Source: Erysipelotrichaceae bacterium (GTDB lineage: Bacteria; Bacillota_I; Bacilli_A; Erysipelotrichales; Erysipelotrichaceae). From it: a stretch of 9,698 bases of DNA. The notes beneath the pieces are model-generated. The model was not told the DNA's origin. It worked only from the letters and a program-made list of their open reading frames with translations, and searched no databases. Below, piece by piece: positions 1-6,727 of this stretch (position 1 is the stretch's first letter; every line of letters starts with the position of its first letter). The DNA lies in NCBI GenBank assembly GCA_030533035.1, contig JAUNJW010000063.1, positions 1 to 9,698 on the forward strand, written 5' to 3'. A program made the position numbers and the translations under genes.

Positions 1-1
1 C

Positions 2-118
2 GACGGCGATGAGGTGGTGGTGACAGGAATCTTTGAAACCTATGAGGAAGGCAACTATGTTGTGCTTCACCTCAAGGACGCCGTGATTGAGGAACACACA
101 CCGAGACAGCCGGGCTGA
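2..118 (+). CDS. C-terminal end of an unidentified protein (5' truncated by window)
   Basis: An open frame enters from the left edge and ends at TGA 116-118, giving 38 residues that begin DGDEVVVTGIFETYEEG and end HTPRQPG. The alternating hydrophobic residues around VVVTGIF and YVVLHLKDA suggest beta strands, perhaps the last strands of a small beta-barrel domain, but this is inference from a short tail. I do not recognise the family. The gene is followed directly by a hairpin terminator at 136-167, so it is the last gene of its transcript, and it converges on rpsD. The frame is supported by reading open to the edge and by the well-placed terminator. Confidence 0.6.
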   Translation, partial: DGDEVVVTGIFETYEEGNYVVLHLKDAVIEEHTPRQPG

Positions 119-135
119 TCTTCACAATTGTGGGG

Positions 136-167
136 GAATGCATACGCATGCATTCTCTTTTTCTTTT
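136..167 (+). terminator. Rho-independent terminator of the upstream plus-strand gene
   Basis: A perfect 8-bp inverted repeat, GAATGCAT (136-143) and ATGCATTC (148-155), encloses the loop ACGC. It is followed by the T-rich run TCTTTTTCTTTT (156-167). G-T and G-C pairs outside the stem (132-135 with 156-159) could lengthen it. It lies 17 bases after the stop codon at 118. Confidence 0.8.
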
Positions 168-171
168 GAAC

Positions 172-210
172 AAAACAAAAAAAACAGGAACCTCTGAATG
201 AGATTCCTGT
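172..210 (-). terminator. Rho-independent terminator of rpsD
   Basis: Read on the minus strand, ACAGGAA (210-204) pairs with TTCCTGT (190-184). An inner CTC/GAG helix (202-200 with 194-192) extends the stem across one mismatch, with a 5-base loop. A run of eight T (184-177, the first also able to pair) and then a further T-rich stretch follow. It begins 15 bases beyond the rpsD stop codon. Confidence 0.9.
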
Positions 211-224
211 CTGAAGCACTTCTC

Positions 225-827
225 TTATCTGTTGTAGTATTCGACAACGAGGGACTCGTTGACTTCCTGGTTGAGTTCGGAACGTTCCGGAAGGCGTACG
301 AATGTGCCTTTCCTGTTTTCCTTGTCAACTTCGACGAATGCCGGAGTGGAGATATTTGCTTCAAGAGCGTCTGCGATGCTTGCCATGTTTCTGGAGCGCT
401 CACGGACGGAGATGACATCTCCGGGCTTGAGCTCTACGGAAGGGATATCGACCTTCTTGCCGTTGACCTCAATGTGACCGTGGTTGACAAGCTGTCTTGC
501 GCCTTTGCGTGTTCTTGCGAAACCAAGTCTGTAGACGATGTTGTCCAGTCTGCTTTCGAGCAGGATCAGGAAGTTGACACCAGCCATGCCTTCCATCTTG
601 GAAGCTTTTCTGAACAGAGTAGCGAACTGACGTTCGTTGAGACCGTACATGTTGCGGACTCTCTGCTTTTCACGGAGCTGTGTGCCGTAGTTGCTGAGCT
701 TGACTCTCTTTGTCGGGCCGTGCTGACCCGGAGCATAAGTACGCTTCTTAAGCTCTTCGCCTGTCTCGAGAACGGAGAAGGAGAGACGTCTTGCCTTCTT
801 CCATACAGGACCTGTGTAACGTGCCAT
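225..827 (-). CDS. rpsD: Small-subunit ribosomal protein S4
   Basis: This encodes S4, a primary binding protein of the 16S rRNA 5' domain that starts assembly of the 30S body. In Bacillus it also represses its own gene. The 200-residue product starts [18 protein letters not shown]. It has the S4 signature [21 protein letters not shown] at about residues 92-112, the S4 RNA-binding fold to about residue 155, and the conserved end [23 protein letters not shown]. It contains no cysteine, so it is the zinc-free form of S4. The ATG at 827-825 is preferred because AAGGAGG lies 9 bases upstream (843-837) and the product then matches the usual Firmicutes length. An in-frame ATG at 908 would add 27 atypical residues. 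The gene stands alone with its own promoter, leader and terminator. Confidence 0.98.
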   Translation of the reverse strand: MARYTGPVWKKARRLSFSVLETGEELKKRTYAPGQHGPTKRVKLSNYGTQLREKQRVRNMYGLNERQFATLFRKASKMEGMAGVNFLILLESRLDNIVYRLGFARTRKGARQLVNHGHIEVNGKKVDIPSVELKPGDVISVRERSRNMASIADALEANISTPAFVEVDKENRKGTFVRLPERSELNQEVNESLVVEYYNR

Positions 828-990
828 GTTTTGTTTCCTCCTTAAATGGCCGAGAAACAACAACAGGTACAGATCACCGATGCGTTGTGTTACCGTAAAC
901 CGTTTCACCTAATGCAGCAGGGTACTCGGGCACAGCCGCGTGCCGGTAACGCATTGTGCATGGCTCTGCATGCTGCCATCATTTAACGCG
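828..990 (-). promoter_or_regulatory. Structured 5' leader of rpsD, candidate S4 autoregulatory RNA
   Basis: About 160 untranslated bases separate the predicted transcription start from the S4 start codon. On the minus strand ATGCGTTACCG (954-944) can pair with CGGT (895-892) and AACGCAT (886-880), leaving AACAC (891-887) as a bulge. That gives 11 base pairs. Inside this stem GCAC (943-940) and GTGC (933-930) form a hairpin with the loop GCGGCT, with one further alternative pair at 944/929. Known for the family: B. subtilis rpsD has a leader bound by S4 that limits its own translation. Whether this leader is a homologue is inference. I did not find a convincing intrinsic terminator inside it, so control at translation is more likely than attenuation. 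Confidence 0.6.
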
Positions 991-996
991 AGAATT

Positions 997-1025
997 ATTA
1001 TACAGTTGCACAGATATGAAGTCAA
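997..1025 (-). promoter_or_regulatory. Sigma-A type promoter of rpsD
   Basis: On the minus strand there is TTGACT (1025-1020), a 17-base spacer and the consensus -10 box TATAAT (1002-997). Transcription would begin near 990. Five of six -35 bases and all six -10 bases match, as expected for a strongly expressed ribosomal protein gene. Confidence 0.88.
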
Positions 1026-1220
1026 TCAGTTTTCAATGCTGTTTTCTTCAGTTTTTCTGCGGGTTTTTCATAAGTCACAGGCAGCCGCTGAAACAGGAAA
1101 AAACGGGGGCCTGCAGACCTGATCGGGAACCTGTCTTTACCATGCATTAATGATTGCAGTGCATGATAAAGATTATAATAGGATGCGCAGTTCCATGTGT
1201 GTTTTAATTTTCATCTGCGG
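1026..1220. other. Intergenic DNA between divergent rpsD and ezrA promoters
   Basis: I see no gene here. Two things stand out. An inverted repeat, CATGCA (1141-1146) and TGCATG (1160-1165), is separated by 13 bases. A consensus-like TATAAT (1174-1179) lies just downstream, but without a good -35 at 17 bases (TTGCAG at 1154 is only 14 bases away). It could be a second ezrA promoter with an operator, or chance. A CAGGC/GCCTG pair (1078-1082 with 1109-1113) is too weak and distant to call a structure. Confidence 0.35.
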
Positions 1221-1251
1221 TTCACACGCTCAGCGCCATCTGTGGTATTAT
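1221..1251 (+). promoter_or_regulatory. Candidate promoter of the ezrA operon
   Basis: TTCACA (1221-1226, one mismatch to the -35 consensus) is followed after 19 bases by TATTAT (1246-1251). A TG at 1243-1244 gives an extended -10 element. The long spacer weakens the call and the extended -10 supports it. The start would fall near 1258, leaving a short leader before the Shine-Dalgarno site. Confidence 0.45.
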
Positions 1252-1279
1252 ATTCGGGTATGAAGGAAAGGAGAGTACC

Positions 1280-3010
1280 ATGAACCAGTTCCTTGAGTTT
1301 ATTTCAGATATTAAGGTTGTGATAGCCATAGCGGTGATCATACTCATCCTGCTGATCTGGCTGATTATACAGAGAGTCAAGACAAAGCGCCTGCGTGACG
1401 AGCTTTCCGAGCTGGAGTCACATTATAAACTGATCAAGAATATTCCCGTCTCGATGAAGATGAACAAGGCGGCTGCCTTAAGCCGTCTGGATCCGGATGC
1501 CGTTGCGACCGTCAATGCCGCCCAGGCTGACTTTGACCGTGTGCAGTCGGATATTGTCAGAATCACGGAGAGCCTCAGCGACGCGGAAGATCATATCAAT
1601 GCCGGCAAGCTCGGCAAGGCTGACCGCCTGATGACGGATCTTGAAACCGAGCTCAACGCCACCGAGAGCTACGCGAAGAATCTGGAATCCACACTGGACG
1701 CCATTCTGGCCAGGGAGACAACCCAGCGCCAGGAAGTCACCCAGCTGAAGAACAAGTTCCGCGCCCTCAAGGCCCAGGCCCAGGAAAACGCCACAAGACT
1801 GGCATTCGCCTGGCCGATCGTTGAGCAGAAGGTCACTGACACGGAAAAGATGTTCTCAACCTTTGAGGAATGGATGTTCTCCAATGACTATGACAAGGCG
1901 AACAATGAACTTGAGCATATCCGTGCCAGCATTGATGAACTTGAGCAGCTTCTTGACACCATGCCGGGCCTGATTGAAGACGCCCGCGGCATCATTCCGA
2001 AGATGGCCGAGAACCTGCACCGCGATTACGCAAGAGCGAGAAAGCAGGGTGTTTACCTCAAGCATCTGGAAGCGCAGAAGAACCTCTCCACAATGACGGT
2101 GGCCCTCAAGGATGATCTCAAGCAGCTCAAATCAGGCAATACCGAAGGAATCCGTGAACATCTCGATGATTACAAGCAGAGAATCAACCAGATGGACCAC
2201 GAGATCAAAAAGGAAACCCAGGCGGATTATGAACTGACAAAGATTGTCAGCGAAACAGAGGAAATGGCCGCTGAGGCCAACCGCAACGCCAAGTTTGTCA
2301 ATGACGCCTACGCGAAGTATTCCGACCGCTACGGCCTGGCTTCCATCGCGGAAACCCTGACCGAAAAGAATGTGCAGCTGAATAAGATCAACGAACAGAT
2401 CCCGCAGCTGCTCAACGAGGCGGCCGAAGGAAACGCTCCCGCTTCTGAGACACTCAGCGCCCTCAAGACACTGAACCGGCAGCTGGTTTCCTGCGCTGCC
2501 GACATCAGCGAAATCCGCCAGCGCATCGAAATGAGCACCGGCGATGAGGACAGAGCCAAGAAACAGCTTGTCAAGCTGCAGATCATCATGAACCAGATGC
2601 AGGTCAAGATCCGCAAATACAAGCTCCCCAACATCTCTGCCGCCTATGAGCAGGATATGGAAAAAGCTTCCGGCTATATCAGCCGTCTTGAAGAACTGAT
2701 GGCGGAAACGCCGCTGAACATCCAGCTGATGAATTCCACCCTTCAGGAAGCGCTGAATTTCATCTATCAGCTTTACAACAACGTCAACAATGTTGTCGGC
2801 ACAGTTGTCATGGTTGAAAACACAATCGTCTTCGGCAACCGCTACCGTTCCACATATGCGGATATCGATTCCGAACTGACAAGAAGCGAACTCAGCTTCC
2901 GCAACGGTGAATATACAAACGCCCTGACAACAGCCATTGCCACCATCGAAAAGATTCATCCAGGCAACTATGAATCGATGATCAAGGAGAATGCGAAGAG
3001 TGCAGCGTAG
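1280..3010 (+). CDS. ezrA: Septation ring formation regulator EzrA
   Basis: EzrA is a membrane-anchored regulator of Firmicutes cell division. It binds FtsZ, restrains extra Z-ring formation at the poles and joins the mid-cell division complex. The 576-residue product has one N-terminal membrane helix (about residues 12-31), then a positive stretch (QRVKTKRLR) expected on the cytoplasmic side. The rest is a long, almost wholly helical coiled-coil region rich in E, K, Q and L. The C-terminal part has the EzrA-like segment GNRYRSTYADID near residue 520 and FRNGEYTNALTTAIATIEKIHPG. The length fits the family (about 560-575). ATG 1280 has AAAGGAG (1267-1273) at 6 bases. The divergent rpsD and downstream desulfurase and thiI are typical neighbours. 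The 3' end overlaps the next gene. Confidence 0.93.
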   Translation: MNQFLEFISDIKVVIAIAVIILILLIWLIIQRVKTKRLRDELSELESHYKLIKNIPVSMKMNKAAALSRLDPDAVATVNAAQADFDRVQSDIVRITESLSDAEDHINAGKLGKADRLMTDLETELNATESYAKNLESTLDAILARETTQRQEVTQLKNKFRALKAQAQENATRLAFAWPIVEQKVTDTEKMFSTFEEWMFSNDYDKANNELEHIRASIDELEQLLDTMPGLIEDARGIIPKMAENLHRDYARARKQGVYLKHLEAQKNLSTMTVALKDDLKQLKSGNTEGIREHLDDYKQRINQMDHEIKKETQADYELTKIVSETEEMAAEANRNAKFVNDAYAKYSDRYGLASIAETLTEKNVQLNKINEQIPQLLNEAAEGNAPASETLSALKTLNRQLVSCAADISEIRQRIEMSTGDEDRAKKQLVKLQIIMNQMQVKIRKYKLPNISAAYEQDMEKASGYISRLEELMAETPLNIQLMNSTLQEALNFIYQLYNNVNNVVGTVVMVENTIVFGNRYRSTYADIDSELTRSELSFRNGEYTNALTTAIATIEKIHPGNYESMIKENAKSAA

Positions 3011-4130
3011 AATTTATTTCGACAATGCGAGCACAACGAATATCAATCCTGAGGTTCTGAAATCTTATAAACAGCTACTCGATCAGTACTATGTCAACAG
3101 CGAATCACTGTATGACGAAGGAACTAAGATCAGCAGAATGATGGAAAAGGCCCGGTCGGCAATCGCCGGGCTTTTGGATGTTGAAAGTGATGAGATCATT
3201 TTCACTTCCGGCTCCAGTGAATCAAACACAGCTGCCATCAAGGGCGTGTGCTTCGCATGCAGGGACAAAAAGCATATCATCACCACAAATATCGAGCATT
3301 CCTCCATCATGAATGCCTGCCGGCAGATGGAGGAGGTCTTCGGCTATGACGTCACATATCTGCCGGTATCCTCTGAAGGTACCGTCACTGCCGACCAGGT
3401 GGCAGCGGCATTAAGACCGGACACCGCCATTGTCAGCGTCATGCATGTCAACAATGAAGTCGGTTCCGTCAATCCCATTGAAGAGATCGCCGAGCTGGTC
3501 AAGAAGCATTCCCATGCCTACATGCATTCGGATCTTACCCAGTCGGTCGGCAAGGTTGATCTGGATATGAAATATATCGATCTGGCATCCGTTTCAGCCC
3601 ATAAGCTGGAAGGCCTCAAGGGCAGCGGCATCCTTGTCAAGCGCCGCCATGTTCCGTTTGTGCCGTTAATCAACGGCGGCGAGCAGGAACAGGGTTTCAG
3701 AGGCGGCACTTCAAATGCCTGCGTCAACATGGTCTTTGCCAAAACGCTCAGGCTCGCACTGGAAAACGGCAGGAAGTCGCATGAGCATATTGAAAAGCTG
3801 TCGGCATATCTTGAAAAGGGACTGCGTGAGATTGAAGGGGTGGAAATCAATCATCCTCAAAAGCATGTGGCTTCCACAATCAACTTCTCATATGAAAAGA
3901 TTCCTTCCGAAGTCATGCAGAACGCGCTGAACCTGAAGGGCTTCATGGTTTCCGCCAGAAGCACGTGCGACTCAAAGTCGGAAAATCCCAGCTATGTGCT
4001 GGAGGCGATGGGATATTCTTCCAGAAGAGCTTCCAGCTGTATCCGCATCTCGCTTTCCAGAGACAATACGGAAGAGGAAGCAACTCTCTTTTTGAAGGCA
4101 CTGAAGGAGATAATTGAACAGTATGGTTAA
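3000..4130 (+). CDS. Cysteine desulfurase (NifS/IscS class), probable sulfur donor to ThiI
   Basis: This PLP enzyme removes sulfur from L-cysteine as an enzyme-bound persulfide, giving alanine. With GTG 3000 as start the product has 376 residues beginning MQRRIYFDNASTT. Visible motifs are H100 in IEHSS, HVNNEVG at 149-155, D178 and Q181 in HSDLTQSVGK, the PLP lysine K202 in SAHKLEGLKGSG, and GGEQEQGFRGGT at 226-237. C323 in STCDS is followed by NPSYVLEAMG and is the expected catalytic cysteine on its mobile loop. GTG 3000 is preferred because AAGGAG (2984-2989) is 10 bases away. The in-frame ATG at 2991 lies one base from that site and would add three residues. The gene overlaps ezrA by 11 bases and thiI by 8. 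Position beside thiI resembles the B. subtilis nifZ-thiI pair, so tRNA thiolation is the likely main role. No Fe-S scaffold gene is present. Confidence 0.93.
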   Translation: MQRRIYFDNASTTNINPEVLKSYKQLLDQYYVNSESLYDEGTKISRMMEKARSAIAGLLDVESDEIIFTSGSSESNTAAIKGVCFACRDKKHIITTNIEHSSIMNACRQMEEVFGYDVTYLPVSSEGTVTADQVAAALRPDTAIVSVMHVNNEVGSVNPIEEIAELVKKHSHAYMHSDLTQSVGKVDLDMKYIDLASVSAHKLEGLKGSGILVKRRHVPFVPLINGGEQEQGFRGGTSNACVNMVFAKTLRLALENGRKSHEHIEKLSAYLEKGLREIEGVEINHPQKHVASTINFSYEKIPSEVMQNALNLKGFMVSARSTCDSKSENPSYVLEAMGYSSRRASSCIRISLSRDNTEEEATLFLKALKEIIEQYG

Positions 4131-5310
4131 ATATGACACAGTGCTGATCCGCTTCGGCGAACTCAGCACCAAGGGAAAAAACAGAAAAGATTTCATCAAC
4201 CGCCTTTACGGCAATGTGAAATACATGCTCAGGGATTTCAGCACCCTGGAATACCGCAAGGCCTATGACAGAATCTATATCCGCATCCATGACGAGGATC
4301 CCGAAGCAATCAGGGAAAAGCTGAAGAAAGTCTTCGGCATCAGTTCCTTCTCCTTTACGGAAAAGGTGAACTCTGATATCGATTCTATTTCAGACGCCTG
4401 CTACAGAATCGCTTCGGAAACGGACAAAAAGACATTCAAGATCATCGCCAAGAGGCATGATAAGAATTTCCCGATGAAGTCCGACGCGATCAACCGCGCT
4501 GTCGCCGGCAGGATTCTCAAAAACACGGACCTGAAAGTCGATGTCCATGATCCTGAGCTGGCGATCCGCATTGAAGTCCACCAGGATGACACCTATATCA
4601 CATCGGAAAAGATTCCCGGCGCCGGCGGATATCCGGCCGGCATCAACGGCAAAGTACTGCTTCTGCTTTCCGGCGGCATTGATTCCCCGGTCGCTGCCTA
4701 TCAGCTGATGAAGAGGGGCCTTATGGTTGAGGCGGTCCATTTCGCTTCCCCGCCTTATACAAGCGAGGCGGCGAAAAACAAGGTGCTGACACTGGCTTCC
4801 ATGGTTTCTGAATACCAGGGCCATATGCATGTCCATCTGATCAACTTCACCGACCTGCAGCTGCAGATTTACAAGACGGCCGGTGATCCGTACGCGGTAA
4901 CACTGATGAGGCGAATGATGTTCCGCCTGGCGGAAAGAACCGCGAAGCAGTACGGCTGTCTGGCCCTGGGGACTGGCGAAAGCATCGGCCAGGTCGCGTC
5001 CCAGACGCTCGAAAGCGTTGCCTACATCAATGACGTGGTGCGGATTCCGGTGATCCGTCCGCTGGTCTGCTATGACAAGGTCGAGATCATTGACATGGCC
5101 AGAAAGATCGGAACATATGAAACCAGCATCCTGCCGTTTGAAGACTGCTGCACCATCTTTGACCCGAAGAATCCGGTCACGAAGCCTTCGGTTGAAAAGA
5201 GCGAATATTATGAATCGCAGTTCGACTATGAAAAACTGATTGAAGAAGCTCTTGCGGCAATGGAAACAGTTGTTGTGACGCCGGAAAGAGAAGAAGAGGA
5301 TTTCCTCTAG
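4123..5310 (+). CDS. thiI: tRNA 4-thiouridine synthetase ThiI
   Basis: ThiI adenylates U8 of tRNA with ATP and replaces oxygen with sulfur delivered from a cysteine desulfurase. In some bacteria it also feeds thiamine thiazole synthesis. The 395-residue product begins MVKYDTVLIRFGELSTKGKNRKDF, the usual N-terminal ferredoxin-like domain. It has a THUMP domain from about 60 to 165, the PP-loop SGGIDS at 183-188, and LGTGESIGQVASQTLES at 282-298. The DCC pair at 341-343 contains the position of the relay cysteine. It ends without the C-terminal rhodanese domain of E. coli ThiI, as is usual in Firmicutes. ATG 4123 overlaps the desulfurase stop by 8 bases. AAGGAG (4104-4109) lies 13 bases upstream, slightly far. 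A TTG at 4114 in the same frame is closer but would add three unusual residues. Confidence 0.95.
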   Translation: MVKYDTVLIRFGELSTKGKNRKDFINRLYGNVKYMLRDFSTLEYRKAYDRIYIRIHDEDPEAIREKLKKVFGISSFSFTEKVNSDIDSISDACYRIASETDKKTFKIIAKRHDKNFPMKSDAINRAVAGRILKNTDLKVDVHDPELAIRIEVHQDDTYITSEKIPGAGGYPAGINGKVLLLLSGGIDSPVAAYQLMKRGLMVEAVHFASPPYTSEAAKNKVLTLASMVSEYQGHMHVHLINFTDLQLQIYKTAGDPYAVTLMRRMMFRLAERTAKQYGCLALGTGESIGQVASQTLESVAYINDVVRIPVIRPLVCYDKVEIIDMARKIGTYETSILPFEDCCTIFDPKNPVTKPSVEKSEYYESQFDYEKLIEEALAAMETVVVTPEREEEDFL

Positions 5311-5320
5311 GAGTAAAGCT

Positions 5321-5560
5321 ATGGCAAAACACGATCCTTCCATCCAGAAGAATTTTATTGAAGCACTCAGCGGATGCGCATCCATGGAAGAACATGATCT
5401 GCTGGACGCCCTGCAGCCGACAATCCTTGTGATTGAAAAAGACGACAGCTACAGCACATCGGCCAAGCTGAAGATCTTCTCCCTGATCACATCCTTAAGC
5501 AACTGCGCCGCCAAGGAGCGCCTCAAGTACGTCAAAAAGATCAGCAGAAGGCTGAAATAG
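5321..5560 (+). CDS. Hypothetical 79-residue protein
   Basis: I do not recognise this protein. It is predicted as soluble and mainly helical, with no signal peptide or membrane segment. There is an acidic N-terminal half and a basic C-terminal tail (YVKKISRRLK). Two cysteines occur at C19 (SGCAS) and C62 (SNCAA). It looks like a real gene. Its ATG has TAGGAG at 5308-5313, overlapping the thiI stop codon, 7 bases away. It begins 10 bases after thiI and ends 8 bases before the next gene, and its codon use looks like that of its neighbours. Its place between thiI and the UPF0158-GNAT gene suggests co-expression. A role in sulfur transfer or tRNA modification is only a guess from position. The small size and basic tail would also fit a nucleic-acid or protein adaptor. 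Confidence 0.75.
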   Translation: MAKHDPSIQKNFIEALSGCASMEEHDLLDALQPTILVIEKDDSYSTSAKLKIFSLITSLSNCAAKERLKYVKKISRRLK

Positions 5561-5568
5561 GAGGCACC

Positions 5569-6558
5569 ATGAAAGTCGATCTGAACAAAGTGATTGAAGC
5601 GGTTGACTATGTTTCTGACTCCATGCCTTCGTTCTATGTCATTCCCGAGGAACGCATCATCACCGTCAGCCAGGGGGAAGTCCAAAAGCTTCCCTATGAC
5701 GAAAATGACCTGATCCGTCTGCCTGACAGAAGGGACGTCGATGATTACGGAAACATGGAGAGATTCATTGAGCGCGTTGAGGATGAAACCATTAAGGAAT
5801 GGCTTTCCAACGCGATCACCGGCAGGGGCGCCTTCAGGATGTTCCGGGCTGCCCTGGAACGGTTCCATATGCTGAATGAATGGTATGACTACCGCGAACG
5901 CTGCCACCGTGTCCTGGCCATGGACTGGTGCGAGCAGAACGGCATTGAATACGAAGGGCCCCGCTATGTCATCGAGGAAGAAGATGACTACGAAGATGAA
6001 TATGATGACGGCTGGGATGAGCCGGAAGAAAAGCCCGCAGTCATTGTCCAGGCATCAACCCGGACACGGAACAATTTCCGCAAAGTCGATATCGGCCGCA
6101 AGAACATTTCCCAACTGATCTTCCTGGCTTCTGATTACCGCGATGAACAGCTGATGAAAAGGGGAAAGAAGAAAGCCGACGATCCGGACCGGGCGGAAGC
6201 TGAAATGGAAGCGGCGCTTGCAAAGGGCGCTCGAATCACCGCTGTCAGTGAAAACGGCAGATTTCTCGGATACATAGTGGCTGTTCCTTCTGAAGAGACT
6301 GTCTGTGTCACGGAAGCCTATGTCCGTAAGGAAATGCGCCGCCGGGGCATCGGCACCATGCTGGTGACAAACGCGGCAGAAACAGCCCGTGAGAATGGTG
6401 AAAAGCTTGTTTTCAGCGTCGCGCCGGATCAGAATGAGATGATTTTGCTGCTGGCAAAACTCGGTTTCGGAACACTTTCAAAGCTCGAAATCAGTGCTTC
6501 CGAAGAGGCGGAAACAGCTGAAAACATCAATGTCGGAAGCCATCGCTTCAGCATCTGA
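5569..6558 (+). CDS. UPF0158-like domain fused to a GNAT acetyltransferase domain
   Basis: The 329-residue product has two parts. Residues 1-128 resemble the uncharacterised UPF0158 family: LPDRRDVDDYGNMERFIERV at 51-70, GRGAFRMFRAALE at 85-97, then WYDYRERCHRVLAMDWCEQNGIEYEG to about 130. A very acidic linker follows (about 136-154, rich in E, D and Y). Residues 172-310 look like a GNAT domain: an N-terminal helical part, the strand ITAVSENGRFLGYIVAV, the acetyl-CoA pyrophosphate-binding loop RRRGIG (257-262, pattern R-x-x-G-x-G) after VTEAYVRKEMR, and NEMILLLAKLGFG near the end. GNAT enzymes transfer acetyl groups from acetyl-CoA to an amine or a protein terminus. The substrate cannot be read here. 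ATG 5569 has AGGAGG at 5559-5564. It is the last gene of the ezrA transcript, and no clear terminator follows. Confidence 0.82.
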   Translation: MKVDLNKVIEAVDYVSDSMPSFYVIPEERIITVSQGEVQKLPYDENDLIRLPDRRDVDDYGNMERFIERVEDETIKEWLSNAITGRGAFRMFRAALERFHMLNEWYDYRERCHRVLAMDWCEQNGIEYEGPRYVIEEEDDYEDEYDDGWDEPEEKPAVIVQASTRTRNNFRKVDIGRKNISQLIFLASDYRDEQLMKRGKKKADDPDRAEAEMEAALAKGARITAVSENGRFLGYIVAVPSEETVCVTEAYVRKEMRRRGIGTMLVTNAAETARENGEKLVFSVAPDQNEMILLLAKLGFGTLSKLEISASEEAETAENINVGSHRFSI

Positions 6559-6587
6559 AAAAGCCTTTAAAATACGTATTTTTCTCA

Positions 6588-6616
6588 TTGACTAATGCAT
6601 TGGGAAAAGGTAGAAT
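6588..6616 (+). promoter_or_regulatory. Sigma-A type promoter of the rplU operon
   Basis: TTGACT (6588-6593), a 17-base spacer and TAGAAT (6611-6616) lie 30 bases after the upstream stop codon. Transcription should start near 6623. The A/T-rich stretch just upstream (about 6558-6585, including the palindrome AAAATACGTATTTT at 6569-6582) could serve as an UP element. No convincing terminator for the preceding operon is seen, so some read-through into rplU is possible. Confidence 0.85.
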
Positions 6617-6622
6617 ATTCAC

Positions 6623-6727
6623 GTTACCGGCCCTCTGGGAGGAGTCTGTAACCGCTCAGTAAAGGGTTTTAAGTACGCAATGTCCCCTTGATGGCGCGTC
6701 TTATGATAATGACAGGAGGTGCTTATT
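6623..6727 (+). promoter_or_regulatory. Structured leader of rplU, candidate L21 leader RNA
   Basis: About 105 untranslated bases precede the L21 start. Visible pairings are GTTAC (6623-6627) with GTAAC (6648-6652), enclosing CCTC (6632-6635) with GAGG (6639-6642), and AAGGG (6662-6666) with CCCTT (6685-6689). Known for the group: a conserved L21 leader RNA occurs upstream of rplU-prp-rpmA in many Firmicutes and is thought to act in autoregulation. Position and size fit that element. I cannot confirm the family without a covariance-model match. Confidence 0.6.

Noticed and set aside
198..845. Plus-strand open frame of 215 codons across rpsD
   Set aside because: It is the complement of the certain S4 gene and resembles no known protein.
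828..908. N-terminal extension of S4 from an ATG at 908
   Set aside because: The S4 family starts MARYTGP. The internal ATG at 827 has an ideal Shine-Dalgarno site, and the extra 27 codons lie in the leader.
940..1150. Two short plus-strand open frames in the rpsD-ezrA gap
   Set aside because: They overlap the rpsD promoter and leader, have no good ribosome binding site, and their products are low-quality cysteine- and phenylalanine-rich sequence.
2132..2959. Antisense open frame of 275 codons opposite ezrA
   Set aside because: The helical, E/K/L-rich ezrA sequence leaves few stops on the other strand. The product is low-complexity (many F, V and D) with no motif.
4390..5385. Antisense open frame of 331 codons opposite thiI
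   Set aside because: It is a mirror of thiI codons with no family resemblance, and it also covers the start of the 79-residue gene.
6569..6582. AAAATACGTATTTT as a terminator of the ezrA operon
   Set aside because: It is a loop-less A/T palindrome with only two G-C pairs and would not form a stable RNA hairpin. It fits better as A/T-rich DNA upstream of the rplU promoter.
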